Positions 11,995-24,300 of a stretch of DNA of 64,000 nt are shown here, in pieces; the stretch's first letter is position 1, and each line of letters opens with the position of its first letter. The notes beneath the pieces are model-generated. The model ran no database searches. It was not told the DNA's origin and saw only the letters and a program-made list of their open reading frames with translations. The DNA is taken from NCBI GenBank assembly GCA_963662155.1, contig OY759271.1, positions 17,343,084 through 17,407,083 on the forward strand, given 5' to 3'. The DNA comes from Lamellibrachia columna. Taxonomy: Eukaryota; Annelida; Polychaeta; Sabellida; Siboglinidae. Position numbers and translations under genes: made by a program.

Positions 11995-13560
11995 TACGGC
12001 GCTGACATGTCAGGTGTGCTCGGGGGCGCATGTACGGGGGCTGACATGTCAGGTGTGCTCGGAGGCGCATGTACGGGGGCTGACATGTCAGGTGTGCTCG
12101 GAGGCGCATATACGGGGGCTGACATGTCAGGTGTGCTCGGGGGCGCATATACGAGGGCTGACATGTCAGGTGTGCTCGGGGGCGCATATACGGGGGCTGA
12201 CATATCAGGTGTGCTCGGAGGCGCATGTACGGGGGCTGACATATCAGGTGTGATCGGGGGCGCATGTACGGGGCTGACATATCAGGTGTGCTCGGGGCGC
12301 ATGTACGGGGGCTGACATGTCAGGTGTGCTCGGAGGCGCATGTATGGGGGCTGACGTGTCAGGTGTGCTCGGAGGCGCATGTACGGGGGCTGACATATCA
12401 GGTGTGCTCGGGGGCGCATGTACGGGGCTGACATGTCAGGTGTGCTCGGAGGCGCATGTACGGGGGCTGACATGTCAGGTGTGCTCGGGGGCGCATGTAC
12501 AGGGCTGACATGTCAGGTGTGCTCGGAGGCGCATGTACGGGGGCTGACATGTCAGGTGTGCTCGGGGGCGCATGTATGGGGGCTGACGTGTCAGGTGTGC
12601 TCGGGGGCGCAAGTACGGGGGCTGACATGTCAGGTGTGCTCGGAGGCGCATGTACGGGGCTGACATGTCAGGTGTGCTCGGAGGCGCATGTACGGGGCTG
12701 ACATGTCAGGTGTGCTCGGGGGCGCATGTACGGGGGCTGACATGTCAGGTGTGCTCGGGGGCGCATATACGAGGGCTGACATGTCAGGTGTGCTCGGGGG
12801 CGCATATACGGGGGCTGACATATCAGGTGTGCTCGGAGGCGCATGTACGGGGGCTGACATATCAGGTGTGATCGGGGGCGCATGTACGGGGCTGACATAT
12901 CAGGTGTGCTCGGGGCGCATGTACGGGGGCTGACATGTCAGGTGTGCTCGGAGGCGCATGTATGGGGGCTGACGTGTCAGGTGTGCTCGGAGGCGCATGT
13001 ACGGGGGCTGACATATCAGGTGTGCTCGGGGGCGCATGTACGGGGCTGACATGTCAGGTGTGCTCGGAGGCGCATGTACGGGGGCTGACATGTCAGGTGT
13101 GCTCGGGGGCGCATGTACAGGGCTGACATGTCAGGTGTGCTCGGAGGCGCATGTACGGGGGCTGACATGTCAGGTGTGCTCGGGGGCGCATGTATGGGGG
13201 CTGACGTGTCAGGTGTGCTCGGGGGCGCAAGTACGGGGGCTGACATGTCAGGTGTGCTCGGAGGCGCATGTACGGGGCTGACATGTCAGGTGTGCTCGGA
13301 GGCGCATGTACGGGGCTGACATGTCAGGTGTGCTCGGGGGCGCATGTACGGGGGCTGACATATCAGGTGTGCTCGGGGGCGCATGTACGGGGGCTGACAT
13401 GTCAGGTGTGCTCGGAGGCGCATGAACGGGGCTGACATGTCAGGTGTGCTCGGGGGCGCATGTACGGGGGCTGACATGTCAGGTGTGCTCGGAGGCGCAT
13501 GTACGGGGCTGACATGTCAGGTGTGCTCGGAGGCGCATGTACGGGGCTGACGTGTGAGGT
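11995..13560. repeat. 38/39 bp minisatellite with palindromic core, about 40 copies
   Basis: The unit begins CTGACATGTCAGGTGTGCTC and ends GGGCGCATGTACGGGG(G). CTGACATGTCAG is a perfect 12 bp palindrome. A 618 bp block is duplicated: landmarks at 12317, 12418 and 12495 recur at 12935, 13036 and 13113. The many open frames on both strands result from units 39 bp long. Confidence 0.96.
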
Positions 13561-13907
13561 ATCGGAGGCGCACGGGGACGGTACGTACATTAAACAAATT
13601 CGAAATCCCCCGGTAGGGATGTACGTACGAAGTAACTTACGTGGAGTTTGACGTTGATTGCGTAACTCAGAACGATAGTATGCGTAGTGTTGCAAACAGT
13701 TATACGTAACAACGAACTACCCTTCGTATGAAGGTTCGTACGTAAAAATCTACGGCAGAGATCTTTCTGTTCGTTGTGACTGGGCAGTGCAAGGAGTCAT
13801 CAGCTCCTGCAGTGGCTGCCTTTTCTCCCCGTGCAGCGCTGGGCAACTCGGCCTGTATCGCACACTCCAGCAGTTAGATTGACAAGCCAATTGGCACACG
13901 AATAAAC

Positions 13908-13909
13908 GT

Positions 13910-14003
<94 letters not shown>

Positions 14004-14165
14004 TGAGTGTGTGCGTGTGCGTGCGTGTGTGCGTGCGTGCGTGCGTGCGTGAGTGTGTGCGTGTGTGTGTGCGTGTGCGCGTGTGCGCGTGTGTGGGTGC
14101 GTGTGAGTGTGTGTGCGTGTGTGTGAGTGTGCGTGTGTGCATGTGTACGTGTGCGTGCGTATGCA
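13908..14165. repeat. (GT)n / (GTGC)n microsatellite
   Basis: Alternating purine-pyrimidine tract of about 250 bp. Confidence 0.97.
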
Positions 14166-14621
14166 TGCTTTCTCGTGTATCTGCAAAACACCCAATTTGT
14201 AAAGGATATTATTTTGTCTTGTGATTGTGTTTAGCGTGACCACAATGTTAACGACTATTATGCGATTGCAGAGTGAAATATATTACTTCACAAAGCCATT
14301 TAACACTACGTAGCCACAACGATGAGAATCAGTAAATCGGTAGTGAATTGTTGTGAAACTAACTAACTATAGGTGATGAGTCATCGCCACCAAGGCCAAA
14401 TAAAGCACCGCATTCATCTTGATCAGGGCCCAATAAAGGCCGGCATTCTTAGTTCAGTCTTGATCGGTAGTCCATGAAGTCTACTAGACAAAGCCCGGCG
14501 TTGACGACTCAGTCTGGATCGATGTAGCCTCGGGCATAATCGTACACAAAGAGCAATTTATTGACTGCTCAGTTTACAGCTAAAATGCATGTAAGTTCCA
14601 TCTGCGGTTAAATTCGTGAAA

Positions 14622-14762
<141 letters not shown>

Positions 14763-14904
14763 CTATGTTAGAGAAGTTACAAGTGAAACCACGATTTAGC
14801 CAACGATTGTAATTTGGTAAATTGTGATATGTATAATATAACGGTTGTCCAAAACAAAACACCGGCGCACGACACTTTCTAAGACATGTATTGTACAGAA
14901 AACT

Positions 14905-15040
14905 GGCTCACTGCGGTTACTTAAAGCAATGTGAAGAAGTCACCGTTACTTAAAGCAATGTGAAGAAGTCACCGTTACTTAAAGCAATGTGAAGAAGTCA
15001 CCGTTACTTAATGCAATGTGAAGAAATCACCGTTATTTAA
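14905..15040. repeat. 29 bp tandem repeat, four copies
   Basis: The unit is CCGTTACTTAAAGCAATGTG plus AAGAAGTCA, the last copy being mutated. Confidence 0.9.
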
Positions 15041-16128
15041 AGGTGAAACTTTCCAGCGGGATTTTTTCCCCATCTGTCATGTGTCATTTCCTCATTTATT
15101 TACCCGGTTCTTATAACACAACATATGCTACTAACGCAATAGTCGTTATCGGAAATGTTTTGATCGTGTGCAGTCTGACACTGTATGCCACTTTTTGTGC
15201 CCGACAATAGTGCTTAATGTTATTATAACAGCTACGTCATTTAAAATCCTCCGTGCCCCGGCTGTAGTGTTCGTTTATTGACTCATACATGCAGGTGCAA
15301 GATTTAGCCTCAGGTGGATTGGCAGTCTTTATAGCTGATGTGCATGCAATGTGTCCACATACGGTGCCGTATTAAATACAACCCAATATTTGTTGGACTA
15401 TTATAGAAGTCAGAGATAAATTTCAGTGTTTCGGAAAGGTGAAGGGCGAAATAAATTGAGGTTCAAACGATCCCTCTCCGAACACCAGCCATTGGCAACC
15501 ATATCATAAATAATAATAGTTAATTATATATGTGGGCATAGTTCGTTAGATGCGTTGTGCGGTGAACTAATTGTTACCAGAATGTTGTAAAACTAGTGAT
15601 GCTGACCTGGGTTAAAGACATTCAACATAACTCACACTAACATTAGCTTAAAACTTCTATTCTACTGGTTCTTTAAGTCCGTGTTACACTAGACAGGGTC
15701 CACGATCTTTGCAAGTTTTAAAATAACCTTAACCCGGACACGGAGATTGCTATATATATATATATATATATATTGCAAACGATTGTGGCAATCGCTATTT
15801 TATATAATGACATTACAGTTTGCAATGTCATTATGTTTATGACTAATCGATGCCAAATCTGCGACACTTCCTGGACGGACTAACGCTCAGTCAATAGTCA
15901 CGACTCATGGGAAATTTGCCAATGTCTGACCATGATAATTCACAGAGCGAGACTGGTCGAACGCGGAAAACACAAAGTGCGAATCTTGTGCGTCAGTAAT
16001 TGGAGTCTACCGCTTGCCGCGTGTTGATCGTGGTGATAAGCGGCCCCGTATTACTATCTCGAAATCCTAATTTTCGTGCGGTATAGCTAGATAAACCTGG
16101 CCTTGCTGCTGCTACACCTACTACACCA

Positions 16129-16130
<2 letters not shown>
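15041..16130. other. No gene seen
   Basis: Unique AT-rich sequence with a short (TA)n at about 15751-15772. No frame of note. Confidence 0.4.
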
Positions 16131-16204
<74 letters not shown>

Positions 16205-16205
16205 T

Positions 16206-16263
<58 letters not shown>
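16131..16263. repeat. (CTA)n trinucleotide repeat
   Basis: About 44 copies. The long poly-Leu and poly-Val frames across it are artefacts of the repeat. Confidence 0.97.
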
Positions 16264-16267
<4 letters not shown>

Positions 16268-16375
16268 ACACTGGTTCATTTGACTATGCTCAGTACGGAA
16301 TGGGACATCTTGCGTCAGATTGATCTTCATTCTTGACAAGATGTTGTCGGATTTCTGTGCTGCCAAAACGTGTAA

Positions 16376-16425
16376 ACAGTTCAAACAGTTCAAACAGTTC
16401 AAACAGTTCAAACAGTTCAAACAGG
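16376..16425. repeat. 9 bp tandem repeat (CAGTTCAAA)
   Basis: Five to six copies. Confidence 0.9.
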
Positions 16426-16547
16426 TGTTTGAGAAAGTTCAACAGTTCAACAATCAGATCTGAGTTGGTAACTAATTTGGTGGAAAGTATTTGGAAGTCG
16501 TTCTTTGTTTGCTCATGAGAACGTGTACGGTCTCTACTTCACGCTAT

Positions 16548-16648
16548 ATCACGTATTGTCTGGGAGGTGTCATGTCATGCTGTCATTATTGCGTGTATCA
16601 CGTATTGTCTGGGAGGTGTCATGTCATGCTGTCATTATTGCGTGTCAT
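16548..16648. repeat. 49 bp direct duplication
   Basis: The segment starting TATCACGTATTGTCTGGGAG occurs twice in tandem with a 49 bp period. Confidence 0.9.
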
Positions 16649-17074
16649 TGTACACTGTATTTTTTGTTTGTCGTCATACGCTGTATTTTTGTGCATGTAT
16701 GTTTGTGTGCCGTCGTCAACAACAATGTGTGAATGCGTATTCCCAAACATAGTTGATAAAACGTTAACGGTCACATGAACATCAACTGAGGCTACCTTCA
16801 TAGTCAGTACCCCGTGTCTCGATCTTCGTTTTTGCCACACAATCGGTAAGGCCCCCCCAAAAAAAAGTTTGTACAAGACCGCCATTGTTGTTAATCCAAC
16901 ACTGGTATTACGTCATATCCTGTATTGTTGAAGACCTCGACTGACGTCTTTGAGGCGGCAGGGATTGGTTGCACAGTGGACTCGCCTATTTATTGACGTA
17001 CACTGATGCTATCACGTGGAATAAGCGAGACAGCATACAGTGTGTGGGAAGGTAATTCGTCCCTGCTTCACTGT

Positions 17075-17182
17075 CCGGATTGTCGTACGTGACACTTCAT
17101 TGTCAGGATTGTTGTACGTGACACGTCACTGTCCGTATTGTCGTACGTGACACGTCACTCTCCGGATTGTCGTACGTGACAC
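17075..17182. repeat. ~29 bp tandem repeat, four copies
   Basis: The unit contains GGATTGTCGTACGTGACAC and is imperfect between copies. Confidence 0.85.
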
Positions 17183-17460
17183 AGAGGGTCGAACAGACAA
17201 GACACAGTCAGGTAAGGGATAACTAGTCTGAACATCCTTGGAGATTTACCAAAACGACGGGAAGGATGTGGAACTTACTTAAATGGTATGGAAACAAGAT
17301 ACAGCAAATCACCCGAAATGTGCGGGTAAAGAGAAAGCAGGAGGCAGAAATGTATACATGTGTTTAGCTGCATGATCTGAGATCTGTGTCTAATCTAGGG
17401 GTAAATTAGTTAACAGAACAACAAAATTAATGACTAAATGATCTACGGGGGACATTCCGA

Positions 17461-17518
17461 ATCTTTACTGTAATTTAATGTAATGTAATGTAATGTAATG
17501 TAATGTAATGTAATGTAA
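17461..17518. repeat. (TAATG)n pentanucleotide repeat
   Basis: About nine copies of TAATG. Confidence 0.95.
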
Positions 17519-18037
17519 AACATAATCTGATTTACACTGACTGTGCAGTTTTTTGCGTGCTCTCAGCGATTATTTTTAGGAGCACGTGCGCGTTACAGAC
17601 GTGAAGTGAATCTCGTGTGTTTCACTTGTGCCACACCCGGCGTGAATCACATAATGTACAGTAAAGCTCAGTGAAAGTTAAATATTAATAAAAATGCATT
17701 CTCAGCTAAATAGCTGTAGGGTCCAATATTATAATGCACGCCATCTTATAATTTGTTCCCTTAAGCTGTGTCTCGGAAAAAAGCATAACAGCGTAATAAT
17801 AAATATTCTACTATTTAGCATAGAAAGTGTAAATTACATAAATACAGAACGCGCATTTTTTTTTAAAGCACTGATTTTTGTGTCTGTAAAACTTAATCGT
17901 CTGCCGACGTTCAACAATCTTCAAATTTAACCGAGCAGGGCTTAATCATGGTATAGCTGTTATACGTTGTGATATCACCGCTGGACTGAGGTTGGACGTA
18001 ACATTTAAGATTCTGACATGAGTACGCATACTTAACA

Positions 18038-18081
18038 CGTGCGTGCGTGCGTGCGAGCGTGCGTGCGTGCGTGCGTGCGTA
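18038..18081. repeat. (GTGC)n tract
   Basis: About ten GTGC units with one A substitution, 240 bp before the Deltex-like start codon. Confidence 0.9.
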
Positions 18082-18149
18082 TCATTGTCAGTGTTCGGTC
18101 AATGCGTAGGCGTTCAACCATTATGTAATGAGGTACTGCAAATCACGAA

Positions 18150-18321
18150 GGAAGTAGCCTCCGCGCGACCAATCACCGCCGCCATAGCCGTCGCGCGTGC
18201 ACTTCCTCCGGTTTCAATTCAGTGGTATTTCTGTCACCAGGCCGACTCGAGTGAGCGCCAGAAGGCTTACAGCGGCGACGCGATCGGAACGATAGCAAAT
18301 TGATCTCCAGCAAACGACACC
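18150..18321 (+). promoter_or_regulatory. Probable promoter of the Deltex-like gene
   Basis: This CpG-richer stretch holds a CCAAT box (18169-18173), a YY1-like GCCGCCAT, ETS-type GGAAGT and ACTTCC cores, and GTTTCAATTC at 18211-18220, whose complement (GAATTGAAAC) resembles an IRF site. The start codon at 18322 has an excellent context (ACACCATGG). No TATA box. Motif evidence only. Confidence 0.4.
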
Positions 18322-18484
18322 ATGGATTCGAAAAACAAAGAAGACAAAATATGGGTGGATAAGTTGCGACTTGACATCCAGACAGAGGACATCGACGAGG
18401 CGTTGGATAACCGAGGACTGAGGGCGGAGGAGATTCGACTGCTGCCGAAGGGACGGGCCGTTCTGGTCTTTGCTCAGAAGTCAG
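18322..18484 (+). CDS. Deltex-like exon 1 (RRM-like N-terminus)
   Basis: Starts [15 protein letters not shown] and ends AAGTCAG|GTAGGA, phase 1. It codes the first strand, the first helix and the central strand [11 protein letters not shown]. Confidence 0.85.
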
Positions 18485-21266
18485 GTAGGAACGCCATTGC
18501 ATTCCACGCGACGCCCAGGCCAAGGCCCAGGGCAATAATGTCATGTCGTTCTACTTATGAACGGGGGGGGGGGGGGGAGGGGGTTGATTCATGTGTTGTT
18601 CTACTTACAGAAGGGTTAATATCAGCTGGTTGTTAATAGTTCGGTCTTTACATTGACACTAGTTCCGATGTAGGCCTATAGCCATAGGCTATATACGTTG
18701 TCCTTTACCGGCATAATATTTGCCACGGACACAGGGGGGTCTAATACCCCCTTCCAAGACCTAAGGGGGTCTTGAGACCCCCAGACCCCCCGGATTAAAA
18801 AGGAAATGCTCGATTCAAAGGTATACAACGACAGTTGTCGCACTTTATGCATGGTGATACGAGCACATTTGTGAAAAATTGTGACTAGCAGTCAGAAGAT
18901 ACACAAGTCAATACATGTGGCTGTGGGCTGTAGGCCTACTATTATGTTACACAAATGTGTGAATAGTCAGACAGTGGTTAATTCTATGATTGTGTGTAGG
19001 GATTTGCATTGATAATAAACTAGTTTGAGGAATATCATATTAATCGCTTTACCTATATGGTACCTACATTCGTAATTTAATACATTTTGCTTTATATTAT
19101 AAATATCAACTACAAACGTCGACATGTATTTAGGATTTTGGAAGGGAGGGGGGCAAACTCAGTCACCCGTTTGTTTGTAGTGGCACAACTTTATCCCAAA
19201 GCTAAAACGGGGCATGTCCAATGGCAATGCAATAACTTATAATGTAACTTTACGACCAATATTATAACTTAAAATGTAACTTTACGACCAATTCTACTTA
19301 CAACGTCATAAATAGGCTGTCTCATGAAACTGGCTCCTGGGTGTAACAAGTGAAGTGATACCACCTAGAGAAAAGTAATATAGTTGAAATCAAAACGACT
19401 TCTTTATTTCTTTATAATACTGTATAGATGCCCTGAGTGTCCAGGAATAAACTCTACATGGAGAATAGCATGCGGAGCAAGCACTGTTCCAGTGATTAAA
19501 AGGCAGCAGTATAAAACCTACGTTAAAAGTTAAAAAGAAAAAGTAAAAAAATCTATAAAAGATAATTTCAATGATCTATTTGATGATTATATTTGGTGCT
19601 CCATCCATCCCTTCAGTGAAGACCTGAATTAGGCTAGGGATGTAGTTGATGATGAATTTACAGGTACACTGTTCCAGAATCAGATTGATGATGGGAAGAA
19701 GGAGTGTAGGTATATGTCAGATCGAGAGTGGGGGATTTGGAACTTCGTTTGATGTCCTCTAGAACTGCGGTTGCTGGGTTCAAGAAGCAAGAGGGTTCAC
19801 ATCGACAAGTCCGTTTATGATTTTGTACATCCACGAGATACCACAATGGTTCTTCATTCGGTGAAACCTACCAACACCACAACACCAGATATATATACAA
19901 CCGCGCTATACATACAATAAAAACATATATTTAGGTAGATTTGCCCATTTCTATGACATTGGGAATGGTTTAAAATACAAATAATGCCCGAGATATCCAC
20001 CAGGGTTGATGTCTGCTAGGGATCGCTTATTATGTTCCGCTCGGAAATCTGTTCGCGTTCATATGCCTTTTTCACAAAAATATGAAGAAACTTTTGCGCA
20101 AGAGATTTATATTCTATATCACTAAGGCGGTTATTTCATCGGTGCAGTACAAACAAATTGTTAGAAAGGTTGTGTTTAGTGAAAACCTTACATTTATTGA
20201 ATGATGAATCCACGCATCCAAACAGAAATGTAATCTGGTTCTCTAGAGGTGTTCCGCACCCGCTCACCATGCATTTCATGCGCATGTAACAAGTGGCACC
20301 GCACCGCGGACTTGGGCACCAGTCTAAAAAACGCTGACTGACAAAATGGTTTATACAAATACAAGGGTGAGCGCCATTGATTGATGTGTTGTTTGCGTTG
20401 TTCCTAGTCGCGACAGCGTGCCTCAAGGAGCGTGACGTATTCCGAAACCTGGGCTGTAACCAAGATTCGTGGGCTCACCTGATGAAATACCAGACAGGGT
20501 TTGAGGACAGCATGTTCCGTGGACAGGATAATGTGAGTACAAACTATAGGTTTAAAAAGGAACCACACTGTCATTGTCACTGACAACGGTTATGTCGTCA
20601 CTTCTGCCTGGCCCCAGCCCATGGACCACTATCTAACGATTTCTAATGTGTTTGTGTCCGCGTTGCGTAAAAATAAAATTGTTAATTCTTGCATACATTG
20701 TCAGGGGTGAGATCTAGCAAATCATGGAAGGTAGCCAGTTGGGCTACCAACCTTGCAAAGTGAAGTAGCCCGACAGTTTGTTAGACTTAGGTAGCCCACT
20801 TGCTAATCAATACTTTGATGATAGAATGTAAATACTTTGAAGATAAAATGTATGAACGACATCAACAACAAATAAAAAGTTTAGAAACATTTATTTTCAA
20901 GGTAGGATCAATACCGGATACAGTTTGGCAAAATTTCTTGCAATGTCAAACATGTCACAAACACATGATTTATGGTTAACATAAATGCGATATAGCCAAG
21001 ACAACACTTCTGAGATGCAGTTCCGTAAATATTTTGAGTCGCCATGCGGGCCACTGTAGTAAAAAATTAAAAACGCCCAAAGCCATTTTTGGGCGCCATT
21101 GACGACTGGCTGACCGCTAAATCTCACCCCGATTGTATTTAGAAGGTCAATCCTGTCTCGGAACTTAAATTTTAACCAATGGATAAGTGGCTATGTTTGA
21201 GCGCAGTCGCCAAACTTCTCCACATATATATGTCTACCAGATATATATATATATATATTTATATAC

Positions 21267-21350
<84 letters not shown>

Positions 21351-24300
21351 GTCATGTGATAAAAAATTACATTTGCTGTGTAATAAATGATAAAAATTTA
21401 CAAAAATTCAACAATATTAACGATGTATGAAGCTCTCAGCAACTGTGTTTGGCGGTGCCACTATAACTGACTGCAACTATTGGGGTTAGACTGATTTTAA
21501 CAGAGGTGACCATTTGGATTGGAAATAGATTCCTAAAAAAATTAATTATCCTATAATGTCAATAAAATAATAGTGTATCATTAAATTACATATCTTAAAT
21601 TTAATATCAACAACAGCTCAGGGTACTTAATCCACTGAATATGCATTTGTGTCATTCTGTGTTTAATCAACCATTTTTCAGGAAATAAAAATGTCTCAGA
21701 ACTTAAATTTTAACCAACGGATAAGTGGCTATGTTTGAGCGCTTTTACCAAAGAACTAAGCATTTACATGCAAATTGTTTCTGTAATGCCCTATAATGTG
21801 AACAAGGGGTAAGTGCCCAAAATCGTACACATTAGTTTGACCTGTTTTCAGGTGCTTCTAACTTGATAAGATTACAAGCTATGGTTTTTAAATTTGCTGA
21901 ATATGTAGACATATTGCTACAGATTATCTAGGCAAAATTCAAGAATGATAGGGAGAAGGACAATGGGTATACCGGGTGCATGAACATTTTTGAAAAAACA
22001 TTTAATTTCCGAAAGTTATTTCAGATTTATGTATTTCATTGTTGTGTTGCTATAACAATAAAACAAACTTACATTAAGATATGTTTTTATATAATTAAAA
22101 TGTATTCCTTTATGAAGCAAAGAAACAAATCAAACATGTTGATTTGTGTGTTGCTGTGGCACGAGTGTATATATTATTTATAAGTAACTAAATGTAATTT
22201 AAATACATTGCAAAAATATATATAATATTGATATACATCCACTAATCACAATAAATAAAACCATGCTTGCAATTTTGTCAAGATTTTGAACGTCTGTGAA
22301 ACAAAAGCTAGCAAAGGTAAACATAAAATAAATGGGCTGTTGTTGATATTAAACTTAAGATATCTAATTTAATTACATACCCTTATTTTACTGACACTGT
22401 AGGAAAATTTTTCCAGGAATCCAAAGAAACGTCATAATGGTCGCCTATGTGAAAACAATTGTGGCATAATCCCACTAGTTGTACCGTCAGTTATAGTGGC
22501 GCCTCCAAATGGAGTTCCTGAGAACTTCACATGTCGCGAAGCCTTGGCTAACAATGTTTAGTTTTGTAAATTTTAATGTTTATTACACAGCAAATGTACT
22601 TTTTTCATGTGACATGTCCCGTAGCATATGTATATATGTGGTAGATTTATGTGGAGAAGTTTGGCGACTGTAGGTGACCGTTTTCATGGTTAGTTGGAGT
22701 GCGGGGCTAAACTACAAAAGTACCATATTTTCATATATCCATATTGGCATAATATTATGTTGCTTTTAAAACTTGTTTCCTTTTTTGTCTGAGAATTGTG
22801 TGTGTGTTTGCGTGTATGTGTGCATGCATGCTCCCAATGTGTGTGTTTGCGTGTATGTATGTGCGTGTATGTGTGCATGCATGCTCCCATTGTGTGTGCG
22901 TGTGTGTGTGTATGCGTGTATGTATGTGCATGTATGTGTGCATGCATGCTCCCATTGTGGGTGCGTGTGTGTGTTTGCGTGTATGTATGTGCGTGTATGT
23001 GTGCATGCATGCTCCCATTGTGTGTGTGTGTGTTTGCGTGTATGTATGTGCGTGTATGTGTGCATGCATGCTCCGATTGTGTGTGCGTGTGTGTGTGTGT
23101 GCGTGTATGTATGTGCATGTATGTGTGCATGCATGCTCCCATTGTGTGTTTATGTTGAAAAGAACAAGTTGTCAAAATAATGGAGTTATGGGATGCTCTG
23201 CTTACAGTTGATTGAAGAAAGACTAGGCAAAGACATCTACGACCTCTTCACTCAGTCACATGACAATCTGACATCATTGACGGAGCAGCATAAAATCACG
23301 TGGTTTTACAGCACGTCTCAGGGCCTATACCTGCGAGGTCCAGCAGCAGCAGTTAAGCAGGCATCCAGTTATCTTAATAACAATGTGGCCCACCGAGTTT
23401 GTGATGAAAGTGAAAGCCACCCTGCAAGACGGGCTCTGGTGCTACAGCCCGATGGAACAATGGTAGCTCAAGTGAAGAAAAAGAAATGCCTGCCTGGATA
23501 CCCAAACAATGGCACAATAATCGTGACGTATGACTTCCCACCAGGTGTGCAGGGGGTAAGTCACATGTAACAAGCCAACATTAAGTTCAGCCAGCCTCAC
23601 ATATCACTGCTGAAGATTTAAACAATGGAAGTCCATATGGTTGGTTGGATATTTGTCTATTACACTAACTTCTAACACAGGACAATGGACTGTCATTGTT
23701 TTGATTCCTCGACATATGAAAGTCCATTTTCTTTTGTTAGAATTTAGTCTAATAAATTCATATCCAACCAACAACATGGCGCAGATCAAAATGGACTTTC
23801 ATTGTTTCGACTCTTCAACAGCGATGTGCATCATAACATAGATCTAGACATAATATCTTAAATGAAATTATGCACTATCTACATTATGCACTATTTACAT
23901 TATGCACTGTTTATATTTTGCACTATTTCCCCCCACTCTTGTCATCCCTCTCGTACATCCTCTCCCAAATTTCCCTCCTCACTTTCTCTCTCCCTCTCTC
24001 TCTCCTCTCTGTTTCCATCTCTCATGTTGATGTAATGTGACGTTGTGCTACTTGTTCCATCTGCTAAGGGGTTGAAGAGATTGCTAGATGTCTCGTACAA
24101 CTATGGATGTGACAATGACATACTATTTAATAGAGTAAAGTCTCAGATAATGTTTTTGACACAAGGAAAATCGGTTTTGAGGAAGATTTCAAGCTCGGTG
24201 ATGCAGTATTGAATACAACAAAATCTTATAAATATCTTGGACATATAATTTGTGATGATCTGTCGGATGAAAATGATATCAAATCCAAAGAAAGGAGTCT

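Noticed and set aside
11862..13695. Repetitive proteins such as MSAPVHAPPSTPD or MSGVLGGACTGAD
   Set aside because: They exist only because some units are 39 bp. 38 bp units break the frame repeatedly, both strands look equally open, and no splice sites or starts stand out.
13750..14243. His/Thr-rich and Cys/Val-rich frames
   Set aside because: Translations of (GT)n and (GTGC)n. The same applies to 14558-14862, 16103-16271 and 22690-23211.
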